Positions 11,468 to 22,733 of a DNA stretch of 38,828 bases are shown piece by piece. The notes beneath the pieces are model-generated. The model searched no databases and had not been told where the DNA came from. It saw nothing but the letters and a program-made list of their open reading frames with translations. Positions within the stretch are counted from its first letter, which is position 1; each line of letters opens with the position of its first letter. Both the position numbers and the translations under genes were made by a program. The stretch is from assembly GCA_020536535.1 (NCBI GenBank), contig JAHLWZ010000554.1, forward strand, positions 1 to 38,828, given 5' to 3'. This stretch comes from Pelomyxa schiedti. Lineage: Eukaryota > Evosea > Pelobiontida > Pelomyxidae.

Positions 11468-12973
11468 ATGCAGGGGATGTTCGACGAGCTCACCGCTGAT
11501 CAGCAACGCCAAAACCAACCCAGCGACCCCTCGTCACACACGCAGTTTCACAGCCGAAGGGGCGCCTCTACTTCCACTTATGGGACTAGGGCTGACGGAG
11601 GAGCCAGCCGAGGGGGAGGGCGAGGGCGAGGGCGGGGCAGGGGCAGGGGAGCAGGAGCAGAAACAGGAGCAGGAGAGCGAGGGCGAGGGCGAGGGGGGCC
11701 CAGAAGGAGCGCGAGGATAATCCCAAGGACGTTCCCGGCGCCGGGCTGCGACGGCGACGGCGGGGCCGCCTCGTCGTCCTCGTCCTCGGCGGCGGTGAGC
11801 TTCGAGTCGGCCGACGAGGGAGTCCAGGCGTCCGTGAGGAAGCGCCTGTTCAACGAAATATCCGGGGGCCCGACTGCCATCTTCCCGCCTTGGATGCACA
11901 ACAACGGCGCCAACGTCGATCTCGAAGATACTACTTCCGCCACTGCTACTGGTACCTCTACGACCGCTGATAATAATAATTCATCGACTGGCAGCGGCTC
12001 GGTTCAAAGCAATGCACTACTACAACAAGTTCCATCTATTCCTATTGCTCCTCCGCCTCCACCAATGGCTACTCCTACAAGGCCTGCGCTTTCGCTCAAA
12101 GGGTCTCCTAATAAGCAGATATCTCCCTCAAGGTGCAGTGTATCCAAGAAGTCGAGGCTGCGGGATGGCTCACAGGACCAAGAGTTCCGCTCTATAGTGA
12201 ATCACGTGATTGTTTGGATGCATGACAGGGTTGGAGTGCGCGGCGCAGTTACCGTTGTTGGCGGCGGGCCTCTTCCTCGCACAGCCGCGAAGCTCGCCAA
12301 CAGCCTCGCCACAATGTCTCGCGCGGCTGTTTACGCTGACCCAAGGGTGATATTCTACCACTTGCTGTTCAACAAAGTTATTCTCATAGATGGGGAAGAC
12401 CGATTCGTGCCGAATCCGGACTGTACTGTAAGCCCCCAAACATTCATCGGCTTTGTTCCGGCAGAGGAAGCTGCTGAAGAAACTACTCCCGCCGCCTCCA
12501 CCGCCTCAAGCTCTACTAATTCCACTACTTCCGTGGCAGCCTCAGGTGAGCCTGCAAGCACTCCACCCACTAGTACCACTACTACTAACTCCAGTGTGGG
12601 GGAGAAGAAGACAGGTGTGGGCTGCTTCTCCGATGACTTTATGGCTTGCTTTTGGAAATGTGTACAGTGGGTTAAAAGCAACCAATGCATGCCCACTTCT
12701 CTTGAGCCTCTTCTCAAATCCCTATCACAATCATGCGTTATCAAGCATGACATTAACCCCCGCGACGTGGTCATAGAGCTATTTAAAAGGGGCTGCCTAT
12801 CTACCACTGATGATGAAGAATCCGGCACTAGTACCACTACTAATGGGTTGTTGGGTGGGTCTGAGAGTTCAATGGATATGATGGAGGATAATGTACCAAG
12901 TGGATTAGACTGGGAGATAAAGACCCTCCGCTACAACTTACCACCAATATCCGATGTTCACTACAGCCTGTGA
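11468..12973 (+). CDS. Intronless RGG-box protein with a duplicated helical domain
   Basis: A single 501-residue frame with no intron. Residues about 45-80 form an RG/RGG box (GRGRGRGRGRG), typical of RNA-binding proteins. After a Ser/Thr/Pro linker, a globular segment at about 212-300 contains NHVIVWMHDRVGVRG, then AVYADPRVIFYHLLFNKVIL. A second segment at about 392-445 has FWKCVQWVKSNQCMP, then HDINPRDVVIELFKRGCL. The two share the pattern aromatic-Trp-helix, a leucine-rich helix, then (D/N)PRxxxxxLxxxG/V, which suggests a duplicated winged-helix-like unit. I recognise no named family. The two units are separated by about 90 Ser/Thr/Ala-rich residues. The 5' third is very GC-rich. It ends 87 bp from the convergent IFT80 gene. 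Confidence 0.7.
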   Translation: MQGMFDELTADQQRQNQPSDPSSHTQFHSRRGASTSTYGTRADGGASRGGGRGRGRGRGRGAGAETGAGERGRGRGGPRRSARIIPRTFPAPGCDGDGGAASSSSSSAAVSFESADEGVQASVRKRLFNEISGGPTAIFPPWMHNNGANVDLEDTTSATATGTSTTADNNNSSTGSGSVQSNALLQQVPSIPIAPPPPPMATPTRPALSLKGSPNKQISPSRCSVSKKSRLRDGSQDQEFRSIVNHVIVWMHDRVGVRGAVTVVGGGPLPRTAAKLANSLATMSRAAVYADPRVIFYHLLFNKVILIDGEDRFVPNPDCTVSPQTFIGFVPAEEAAEETTPAASTASSSTNSTTSVAASGEPASTPPTSTTTTNSSVGEKKTGVGCFSDDFMACFWKCVQWVKSNQCMPTSLEPLLKSLSQSCVIKHDINPRDVVIELFKRGCLSTTDDEESGTSTTTNGLLGGSESSMDMMEDNVPSGLDWEIKTLRYNLPPISDVHYSL

Positions 12974-13060
12974 TATCATTAGCAAAACCAAAACACACAC
13001 AAAAACAAGGAAATAGGGGAAAAAAATCACTTTTTTTAGAAACTGTTTTTTTTTTTTTGG

Positions 13061-16000
13061 TCATGACCTTTGTGTGTGCTGCTGTTGTTGCTGGAACCGT
13101 CTATTTTCCTCCTCCTTTTCCTTCTTAATTTTGAGCTTGATTTTCTCCCAGGAAACAGGTATCTGGTAGGGGTAAAAATTTAAGTCCAACCTATGGGCGA
13201 AATTTGGGATGAACCTGTGAATAGGCTGCAAACTTTTTGTTTGTTTCGGTTTTTCCCCATTCCTGTGGGTCATGTCAACATGGTGTACAACAGTTGAATA
13301 TTTACCTCAAGATAACGTTGTCTGTAGGCGAGAACTGTATCTACATGTGTGTTGTTCTGTTTGCAGTATTGAGAAAATATTAAGCGGAAATCTATAGAAG
13401 TACTTTTACAGCAATGTCAAGGGCACGCTCCCATCTGTATGCATGAATATGCATTTTGATGGCCCGGTAGAAGGCACCGCTTTGAAGTAGAATGCGTTCA
13501 GCTTCAAGGGGTGCATGCCGGTAATCATGAAGCATGGCGTTGCGTATTTCCAAGGGAGCCGGAAGGTGATTTATGTATTTGATGTGCCGGAGTTTGTCGA
13601 CCTGTTGTAGCTATGAGTGGATTCCCAAAAGGTCGAGTATGTCTTGCGTACCTCTTCAATTGCGGCTAGTGCAATTTCGGCCGTATCGAGCTCTTTTGCG
13701 GAGATTGCCATTGCAGAAACTGCAGCCCACAAATGTGGTTCCTTTACATGCCGACATAACCTCAAGCACTGTCCCCACTCCCTCTGCTGTACCAGGTTAT
13801 GCAAGGTGGGGCCAAGAGGCCCAGTGCCGGTATGGACGAGGGATCCATCTGGCCTACGTGCTGCACATAAGTACTCAGTGAAAGAAACTAGGTGTGCTGA
13901 TCCACCAAATTCTGCTCTTTGATATGTTAATTTCTTCAGTTTTTGTGCATTGCATACGCTGCTTCACGGATAATTGCAGTCTTTGGGAGAAATTCTGGGT
14001 CCACAAACACAGTTTGGGGATAATACCTAGTCAAATAAGAAGGAGGTTTTGCCCCTTTCCCTCCTACCAAACAATAAACTTTCCATCGGCAATAGCTGCA
14101 AGCATATTACATGAATCATGCCACAAAACGGAGTCTACCATTGATACAACCTTGTGGAATGACTGTGTAATAATTACCAAATAAAGATTTAGTAAATAAA
14201 ACTCACCCTTGTGGACACAGGCGAAATAAATAGATCGTTGTTTTTGTCTATCACTGCAATAGTGTGTTGATCATTAAGGTCGCTCTTTGGACTAAGTTGT
14301 ATTTGCAGGATATCCACAGTGTGAACCAATGGCTACTGAAGTTAATACTTCAATTATTGGATAATACTTACAGCAGGAAGAGCTCTCCCTGATGATAAAT
14401 CAAATATGCTGATTGCTTTATTGTTGAAGGTTAGTAGGTTTACAAATAGATCAGAGTGGTTACTTCTTGGATTAGCACGATCTACAAGTGCGATATAAGC
14501 ATCTGTCAGTGACAGTGAATCCGTATTTATAAACTCTGGTCTCAATCCAGGAAGCCGTGGTGTAAGGACATGCCTTGCGTCATAGGTGTAGACATGTACA
14601 CCTGAGCTATCATTTACAGCAAGGTACCTGCAGAATGTGAGAATTCCAAAAAGAAAATTACTGAGTTATACTTGGAGGAAAGGAGAACAAAGGTGACGTT
14701 ATCTTTCAAGTCAATTTGTGTTGGATTTGTCCACTTTGAAGTGTTGTACACGATGCAGCTCGACGAGGTACATAAAACGAGATGGTTGTAAGCCATCGCC
14801 ATCTTTACGATTTCTCTTTGGTAAGTGGGTCAGACCCGAACGCACCACAAGTTTCTATTCATACCGTTTGCCCAACTCTTCAACAAGTATACCATCTTTA
14901 TCTAGGACACGTACACATTGATTTTCGTCGATGACAACAACATAGCCACCACTTTCAACTCTCCTTGAAAGTGTAAGGTGCAAGAGCTCATTAGATACTT
15001 GAATTACCTATCAACAAGTGATGCGAAGCATACAGCCCCATTCGCACCTCCGGCGGCAAATTGTGTGCCATCTGAAGTCCACGCAATTTCGAACAGGGAT
15101 CCTGTCAGAATTGTGTCTCGAGAGTATATCCACTAAAAGGGTGGGTAGAAATTAAAATGAAACAGGGCTGCACATACACCAGCTTTATCACATAGGGCAA
15201 CAGAATTGAAGCTTCCCACAGCAAACATATCCCCATTTGGAGACCATGATACACATGTAATTGGTTGATCCCAAGGGTTACTATTATATAACATCTTTCC
15301 GTATGGATCCCACACCTACTGAAAAATCGATGAGAAAAAAAGGTGCAAGCAATATGAGAAGTAATACTCTGTATCTACAGTCTTCTGAAGCTGATATTAT
15401 CAAATTATTTACTGGATTCCAGTCTGCCTTAAGTATAATTCCACCATGTGCATTCCATTGTTGAAGCTGTTTACACTTTAGTGTATTGTTTCTTGTGGTC
15501 ACCAAGTACATGTGTTTGGGATGGCTGCATTGGCTTAATTATTAAGTTATTTCCACTTGCAATTAGCACTTGGTCCCCGTTAGGGGACCAAACAATGGAA
15601 TATATGCATTTCCCTGCCAAATACAGTGGGTAAATATCATAGAATTAACAGTTCAGTACCTGTTTGCAAAAGGGTTGCACGTGGGAGACCTTTTCTGGAC
15701 CATACCTAAGAAAAATTATCCACTGTAATAGCGAGTGAAAATGGCCTACTCTAAGGTTTCCATCCTCACCTGCCGTGAGGAGAGATGCATCAGCACACCA
15801 TACAACGCATGTAACAGCACCAGTATGGGCATTGGGCACATGCTTCTCCAGTCTGCCGGTTTTATGTACTATTCTGAAAGACCCTTTTGAGAACGCCGAT
15901 GAGATATCTTCTTAACAAAACACCAAATACCATCAGTGCATCCCACAGCAAAGACAGAGTCAGCATCACTTGCACTGGTGGTGGTGCTTGCGCGTGACTT

Positions 16001-16333
16001 GGGCAAAAAAGCTATCTGTGTGTATGAGGTAGTGAGCCTTTCACCCACAGTCCCTGTTGCACTGTGATTTTTATCCCATTTCCATACAACCCCGTCCTCT
16101 CCTATACATTCTAAGTACAATTTCTTCTGTTCTGTAGAACAAAAAAAAAAAAAATTACCACAGGAGTAGAGTTCAGATGAATTCCATGACAGTGAACTTG
16201 CAATTGAGCCGTCTGTTGGTCGTTATGAATTGAACACAATCATTAAGTGCACGGGAAATGATCCCATAAGTGGAAATAGGGGCGCTAAGCACGTACGCTT
16301 TGTCGTAGTGCCAGTGATCAACAACCGCACCAT
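13061..16333 (-). CDS. IFT80: Intraflagellar transport protein IFT80 (IFT-B)
   Basis: Multi-exon gene matching animal IFT80 along its length. Start ATG 16333 gives MVRLLITGTTTK, spliced over a short intron to HGSIASSLSWNSSELYSCG and then EDGVVWKWDKN, the same arrangement as other IFT80 N-termini. WD40 repeats follow: GAVTCVVWCADASLLTAGED, HGGIILKADWNPVNNLIISA, DPYGKMLYNSNPWDQPITC, MFAVGSFNSVALCDKAG. The second half has the helical module VQQREWGQCLRLCRHVKEP and AISAKELDTAEIALAAIEE. The C-terminus is PVSWEKIKLKIKKEKEEEN with a Gln-rich tail. IFT80 is a peripheral IFT-B subunit required for anterograde transport and ciliary assembly. It is complete, with no disruption seen, and is divergent from the Rac gene. 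Confidence 0.93.
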
Positions 16334-16635
16334 TATTTCTCGTTCAAACGAAACGAAAAAAACCAATTCAATGGAGGAGCCCCATTGAGCCACATTATGG
16401 AGCTGTCCCCGGCGCAGGGGAATGCCACATGGCACTGCTTTCAGACCTCTTTCCCTGAGATCGAGGGGAACTGAGACAGGATCTGTTCATTTTGTCCTTG
16501 TTCAAAGAATGAAAACCCAAAAAAAAATTTTGGTGCTGAAAGGCTTTCATGAACCGTGGCACCCTTTTTATGTATTTGTACGAGCAAAATGCAAATCATT
16601 CAAAAATCACAACAAACAAGAGAAAAACAAATTGA
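16334..16635. promoter_or_regulatory. Divergent 5' region between IFT80 and Rac GTPase
   Basis: 302 bp between two outward-facing start codons. The right part is A-rich, ending in an AACAAA-rich leader directly before the GTPase ATG. No conserved box, RNA gene or further open frame that I can support. Confidence 0.3.
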
Positions 16636-17391
16636 ATGGAGAACATCAAAATAGTAGCAGTTGGCGACGGAGCTGTGGGCAAGACATGCCTTCTCATCAG
16701 TTACACAACAAATGCATTCCCAACGACATACATCCCAACTGTATTTGACAACTACTCGTGCGCTGTCATGTTCAAGGACAACCTCAAGCCCTACATGCTC
16801 AGCTTATGGGACACCGCCGGGTAGGCACTCCTCCCCAATTTGACATTTGTTTTTTTGATGAGTTGCAGCTTTGTTGTGTTCGTTTGTTTTCCTCAGTTCC
16901 TTTCAATTGAATTAACATAACACAGACAAGAAGAGTATGACAGACTGAGACCACTGTCATATCCCATGACCGACGTGTATCTTGTGTGCTACAGTGTGCT
17001 GGCACCGTCATCCCTTGAAAACGTGGAGACCAAATGGTGCCCTGAGATCAGGCACCACTCCCCCGAGGTGCCATTCGTACTTGTGGGATTGAAGAAAGAT
17101 GCGAGGGCTGACAAAGCCACTCTGTCACTCCTGGCAAAGCGAAACATAATCCCGCTTTCTTATGAGGAAGGCCAAGCCGCGGCCAAGAGGCTCGGTGCTG
17201 CTAAATTCATAGGTATCTTGCATTTCCCCATTTTTCTTCTTTCTTAACAATCAAAATCAGAGTGCAGTGCAATGACCCAGGAAGGCCTCCATGAAGTGTT
17301 CAACTCCGCGATCAGAACCTTCATCGAGAGTCATGGCGGGTGCAGCCTAAAGTCCAAGAAGAAGAGGAACCACAGATGCAGCATTCTGTAG
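16636..17391 (+). CDS. Rac/Rho-family small GTPase
   Basis: Three exons; introns 16821-16925 and 17213-17260 give exactly 200 residues. P-loop GDGAVGKT, switch [11 protein letters not shown], switch [19 protein letters not shown], Rho-type insert, G5 motif [10 protein letters not shown]. The tail KSKKKR plus CSIL is a polybasic region with a CaaX box; the final Leu predicts geranylgeranylation and membrane attachment. Rac GTPases switch actin assembly, motility and phagocytosis. Two deviations: the G4 motif reads VGLKKDAR where Rac proteins have VGTKLDLR (Thr to Leu before the invariant Lys, Asp kept), and switch II has SYPMTD rather than SYPQTD. It is convergent with FIP1 (123 bp between stops). 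Confidence 0.95.
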
Positions 17392-17514
17392 AATATATCT
17401 GTCTCGAACCAGCACTGCTTGTTGTAGTATACTTGTAAAACAGAAAACAATTTTGCATTTGAAATGAATTTTTCTTTTTTTTTTTTGTTTTTCTCTGCAA
17501 AGAGCTATCTGGTA

Positions 17515-20500
17515 TTAATGCTGCTCAGTGTGAGGTTTCTTGGGAGAGGGGGGAATGGGTGTGGTCTGTGGTTGTGATGTTATTTTTACTTCTATTGATG
17601 GTGGGGGTGGTCTTTTCCTGTCGGAATTTGGAGCAGAATTACTACCGGTTGTTGTTGTCTGTGCTGCTTGTTGCGAAGAGGAAGAATTAGAGGGCTTTTG
17701 CTGTGCGGGAACAGGCTTTGATTGTGGGTGTGATTGCGGGGTGTTGTTGATCATAATGGAAGATGCCGGTTTTGTTATGTTACTAGAGGGTGAATGTGGT
17801 GTTGGTGTTGCGGTTGTGGAGGATTTTGTGTGTGATTGTTGTTGCAGAATAGAACTGGTGGGTTTTGGTAGAAGTGCGGAGCCGCTTGTTAGCGGAGGGC
17901 TTCCGGGTAAAGGAAGCAGTCCTTGGGAGGGACTGGATTTTGTACCGCTTGTAGGAATGGCTCTGTTACCGGATGTGAGGAGTGATGGAGTGGTGTTCAT
18001 ATATGGCGATCCAGTGGTAGTGGTGGGCAGCTTTTCTTTGGCCCTTTCGGGTTTATCACGAGGTGGGGATTTGGTGCTGGGTGACCTGAGGGTTTGTCGG
18101 TCTCGGTCTGGTGATTTGGACCTGTCTTTCTCCTTTTTCACTTTTGCTTCCCTTTTAGTAGTATCTGCGTTTCTATCTCTGTCTCTGTCTTTGTCTCGGT
18201 CGCGGTCTCGATCTCGATCTCTGTCTCTATCTCTTTCTGTAGGCCTTGGTGATTTTTCTTTCTCAATCTTCGCCTTCGCATCCTTTCTGTCTCTATCTCT
18301 ATCTGGAGATCGGGGTTCAGTTTTCTTTCTGGTGCTGTCTCTATCCCGTTCTGGGCTCCTGTGGGGTGATCGATCTTTCTCAGACTTTATTTTGGGTTCA
18401 GGCTTGGTGCTGTCTTTGTCCCTGTCACCCCCTTTTGGTGCATCAGGCTTTTTTATATCCCTATCAGGTTTCTCTGGGATTCTATCAGAAGGTTTGGGTA
18501 GAGGATCGTGGTCTTTCTCCGTTTTTATTTTTGCTTCCTTTTTGGTTGAATCTTTGTCCTTCTCTCTGTCACTTGGCTTATCGGGTCTCACCTCTCTGGA
18601 ATCAGTCTTTTCTTTAGGTTTTTCTTTTTCTGGGGCTCGTGACTTTGTATCAGGGGATTTATCATCAGTGCTTGGTTTGGCCTTAGATGCTTTCATTTTC
18701 TCATCAGGTCCCTTCATCTTCACATCAGTTTGTTCTTCAGGGCTTTTTGGTTTATCAGAGGCTTTTGACTTGTCTCTTGCTTTTGACTTCCCATCACCTT
18801 TCCGTTTTTCTTTTTCAACTTTTCCACTAGGCTTATCCTTGAGAGCCTTGCCATCGTGGTCTGCGTCCCTATCTCTACTCCAGCTCCTATCTCTGTCCCT
18901 GCTCTTGTCTCTACTTCTATCTCTGCTTCTGTCCTGATACCGATCCCTGCTCCAATCTCTACTTCTATCTCTGCTTCGGTCTCGGCTTCTATCTCGGCTC
19001 CAGTCTCTGCTTCTCCCCCTGCTCCTATCTCTGCTATCTCTAACTCTGTCTGTGCTATCCCTGCTCCTGTCTCTGCTGTCCCTGCCTCTGCTATCCCAAT
19101 CCCGGTCTCTATCCCTTCCTCTGTCTGGAGGTACATTGGCTGGGTGTGAACCGAATGAGTGAGGCGGGATTGCTTTTGGTCCTTCCCGCATATCTCCACC
19201 CCCCAACTCCACGACAGCATCATCATCATCACGTGGTCGCCGACGATTAGGAACGCCACTCACAGCGTTATTTGCATGTATCATTGCCGCTACAGCTGCA
19301 GCAGCTGCACCCACACCACTTGTCTTCGTGGCCTGTGCAACAGCAGCCAGAGCCCTCGCTGCAGCTGTTGCACTGTGAGAACCGCCAGCCACTTGCTGCA
19401 ATTCTGGTGGTAGATCTTCAACTGAGGGTTCAGAATGAGATTCGTAAACCTGTGTAAAGGGTCATCAGGTCAAGATTTCACCATTGTATGAAATACCTTG
19501 ATTTTTCCCTGCATATTCTGTTCCAAACGCAGTTGCGCCTGCCTCCGGCAGTACACACTCCAAGAGTCTTCATTGAAACCGTAATTGAAATAGTCAGTGA
19601 TCTCAGCTCCGCTTTTATATGTTAAATATCGAACCTTCTCAAACAACAATTAGCATCAGATATACGGTTTTTTCCAGGGCTTCTCCGAATCAGGGATTTG
19701 ATCAATATTGAGCTCATTCAGCTTCGTTGAAGAACCAGTGTAAGGGTAGGCCGAAGGGGTTTGTGGCATAGGGGGCAAACCATAAGGGGGCTGTGGCTGC
19801 TGGTTTGAATAACCAGATGGCAGCGGGGCATACCCAGTTCCACCAGTAGCCCCGCCCTGCGCACCGGGGGCCATGGAATTAAGTGGAACTCCGGGAGCTC
19901 CTGGTTTGCCTAGATAAGAAGGAGGCGGCGGCATCATCATCGGCATCATTGGAGGGTAGCCGTGCGGGGGAGGGTACATCTTTGGGTACATTCCGTACTG
20001 CATTCCAGGGGGGTAGTCCCCTCCCTCCTTGACCTTCTCAGTGTCCAGAATCACATCCACCTCCCCATCATCAGTCTCCGCCGGGTCATAGTTAGTCCCA
20101 TTCCCAGTACCATTCCCACTTGTTCCAGTGTTAGTACTACTACTGATGGCTGAATTGGTGGTGCTATTTGACACACCACTATTAGGTGGCTGGTTTTGAT
20201 TTTGGTTCTGACTCTGGCTCTGCTGGTTTTGCTGTGGCGGCCCTTGCTGCTGCTGCGGCATTGTGGGATCGTGCTTGGCCGTGCTCTGCAGTTGCAGTTG
20301 CCCCCGTTGTGACGTCGCCGCTCCGGAGGGCTGTGCCTGCTGCTGGGTTTGAATCGACGAAGACGACGACGACAACAGATCCCCAAACAACGAGTTGGCA
20401 TCGATCCCTGCGTCTTCTGATTGCTGTTGTTGTTGTTGTTGTTGTTGTTGCTGGGGTGGGGGTGCTTGTGGTTGTTGATGTTGTTGCTGAGAGTGATCAG

Positions 20501-20714
20501 GGGGAGGTGGGCGGCGCCGGGGGTCGTTGTCTACGTTGATTACGTTGCGGGTGGGCCGCTCCGCATTGTGGGTTGGGTGCTGCTGCTGTTGTTGGGGCGG
20601 CGGTTGCTGAGGAGGCGGCTGTTGTTGATGTTGTGGATTGTTGTTGTTTGTGTTGTTGTCCTGGAATGCCCCGTAGAACATGTCGTCGGGGATGGTGCTG
20701 TCCAGCTCGTCCAT
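17515..20714 (-). CDS. FIP1: Fip1-like pre-mRNA 3'-end processing factor
   Basis: Three exons (20714 to about 19660; about 19620 to 19500; about 19450 to 17515), near 1,035 residues. The N-terminus has an acidic start and Gln-rich runs, then DDGEVDVILD. The diagnostic Fip1 core spans the first junction: DSEKPWKKP joined to GAEITDYFNYGFNEDSW and YCRRQAQLR. After this comes an extraordinarily long Arg/Asp/Ser-rich region (about 19130-18100 on the plus strand), then Lys/Glu/Ser-Pro-rich sequence and a Pro/Ser/Thr tail. Fip1 links poly(A) polymerase to the cleavage/polyadenylation complex (CPSF30, CstF77). Animal FIP1 also has an RD-rich tail, but this one is much longer. Confidence 0.88.
18100..19135 (-). 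repeat. Degenerate hexameric RD/RS-coding repeat region in FIP1
   Basis: The coding strand is built of near-tandem 6-12 bp units reading Arg-Asp, Arg-Ser-Arg-Asp and similar, densest at 18860-19130 and again at 18170-18240. On the opposite strand this appears as long pyrimidine-rich TCTCTRTCT-type tracts. Units vary in codons, so this looks like an old repeat kept under protein-level selection, not a recent microsatellite. Confidence 0.8.
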
Positions 20715-20896
20715 ATTATCGGAATTTACGGTGTGGAGACTGATGTAGCGCTGCCTGTGACTCGAATTGGCCGCAACACCCCTTGTTGGTCGCGTCCAAT
20801 TTACGAAAAAACGAAGAGAATTTGATGGCTAAAAGAGGGCCTTTTTTTTTAATTTTTTTTTCTTTGTGATGTGGGGGTGTGCGAGAGCGAGGGTGC

Positions 20897-22417
20897 TTAT
20901 TCTCGTTTCTTTGGGCTTATGGGACTGGAAGTTGTGTGTGCTGGGGGTGTGGAATTTGGGTGGTAGTTGTGTGTTGTTGGTGTGGTTGTTGTGTTGTTTC
21001 TGCTGGTGGAGGTTGTGCGGACCATGTCCACTACTACTCCGGCATAGACCGCAATGACTGATAACCACATTGTTATTGTTGTGGGGTGCTGGAACCACCA
21101 CACCGACAGCACTATCGAGGTAAACTTCCTTGAAAAGATGTGAGAAACGCTCGAACGGAAGCGGAGAAAAGCAAACCTAGCGGTGGTTATAGTGGAGCAC
21201 ACGAGCGACCCGAAATGTGTAATGACTACATAAACACACATTTGCCCGAATGCACTGCAGAGTGAAAAAAGCGTGATTGGGGCAAGGGCCAAAGGGTTCC
21301 GGATGAGAAAAGCAATGGCTCCAAAAAGCTCGCCGTTTATAATAAGGCCTTAAGTTCGTCAGGAGGCACGAAAAAATAATGTTTTCGGTTTACCAACAAA
21401 AAGCATCACTCCAGCATACAGGTTGGCGAAGCACATCAAGTGGAAGGAGGACTCCTTGTATTCATCAGCAATTTTATCCTTTGTGACGTGAGAAGTTTGT
21501 TATTGGAAGCCGTAAACTTTACTTGAAAGATTCCCGTAACACCATCCATGAAAAGGGACACAAAAAGTAATAGAATCCCCAGGGTACTAGCTCTGGTTGT
21601 TCCACTTTGGGCGGCCTGGGCTAGCTGCATTGTTTATGAGTACGTCTAATAAGAATGAATGCTATGGTTTTAGAAAATGCGTTACCTTCTCGTGCATAAA
21701 TACAGCAATTCCTCCAGTAACAATCAAAACGTATATGATTTTCTCCAAAGAGTATCTTCTACTCCGATTGAATAAAAGCCCCATTACCAAAACTTGAAAA
21801 ATGTGGGAAAAAGGTGCGGTTGAAGAAAAGAAAAACCTGGAATTGGCTTGACCGATTTTGTCATTACTAGGAACAAGAAACGGAAAAAAGTTAGAAATGG
21901 AGGATAGTACAAGTGAGGAAAGTACCTAAAGTTGGGAAGTCTACATAGAGAATAGATTTATTTGAGGCATACATGGCACCCACGTAGCCTATTGCCAGTC
22001 CCACATACGACCGTGCAGTTCCAAGTGGACGCAGAGGTTTCCGCAGAAACAAAATGACTGGATGTGGTCAGAGAAAATTGCATTCAATCGCATCACAAGT
22101 AAAGAAACTACCTAGTAATGCTGCCAAGCAGTTACCTACACACTGTGCGAATACCAAAAATGAAGTATGAACAAACTGCTCTTCATCCGGCCCGTACCGC
22201 GCACTTACTCTTAAACAAAAGTTAAAAAGATTCCTATGGACCATAGTGCATAGAAGGGGGAAAAAGAGGGAGAAAGAGGAAACACCAACACAAAAAGGGG
22301 AAAAAAAAACGGGGAAAGAGGAAACACCTACAAGTGCTCTTGTACCAGACCAATCAAAACGTAAAAGAAATAGATGCCGACACTACTACCGCACATCACT
22401 GCCCCCGACGACCACAT
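20897..22417 (-). CDS. SLC35B1-type nucleotide-sugar transporter (UAA family)
   Basis: Multi-exon membrane protein. The start at 22417 gives a first transmembrane helix (GIYFFYVLIGLVQEHL) that aligns with SLC35B1. Later signature segments include VGAMYASNKSILYVDFPT, VKPIPVLVMGLLFNRRR, SLFMDGVTGIFQDK and FGQMCVYVVITHFGSLVCS, the last joined over an intron at about 21130-21175 to TTARKFTSIVLS. About ten hydrophobic helices. The family moves nucleotide sugars or ATP/ADP across the ER or Golgi membrane; substrate cannot be read from sequence. The C-terminus, after a Thr/Asn/Pro-rich tail, ends KKRE, a dilysine (KKXX) ER-retrieval signal. The first ATG sits directly after an AG (TTTCAG|ATG), so an upstream non-coding exon is possible. 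Confidence 0.88.
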
Positions 22418-22733
22418 CTGAAACGTAGTTCAAGATTAAAATGCGGATCTCATCATCACTGTTACCTTGAAAAGCACTCGAATCGCTGACTGGACAAAGA
22501 TGAAAACTGAGCTGGACTCCCAAGGACGTCTTGATGCACGCGTCCCTGCTGTACTCGTGGTGCTCCCCTCGGAACAACCAGTGCCTGGATTTGAGAAGTT
22601 CAACAAGATCTGTCCCCTCATCACTTTTTCCCTGAAGAAACGAATCATCTCCAGCAACGAATTCGGCTCTAGCGTCAACGCCGACGACCCACAACCAATA
22701 AAGGGGCAGTGATTGGTAGTAACAGCAGTTATT
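22418..22733. promoter_or_regulatory. Divergent 5' region between transporter and WH2 protein
   Basis: 316 bp between outward-facing start codons. On the minus strand there is a possible donor (AAG|GTAACAG, about 22465) paired with the TTTCAG just before the transporter ATG, consistent with an intron in the 5' leader or an N-terminal extension. The open frame upstream of it does not look like family sequence. Nothing else supported. Confidence 0.3.

Noticed and set aside
17540-18937. A 465-codon plus-strand open frame opposite FIP1
   Set aside because: It is the antisense of the RD/RS repeat region. Its Ser/Leu/Phe-rich composition follows from the repeat, and FIP1 homology lies on the minus strand.
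21600-22240. Short plus-strand frames within the transporter gene
   Set aside because: They lie opposite transmembrane-coding exons with consistent splice sites on the minus strand.
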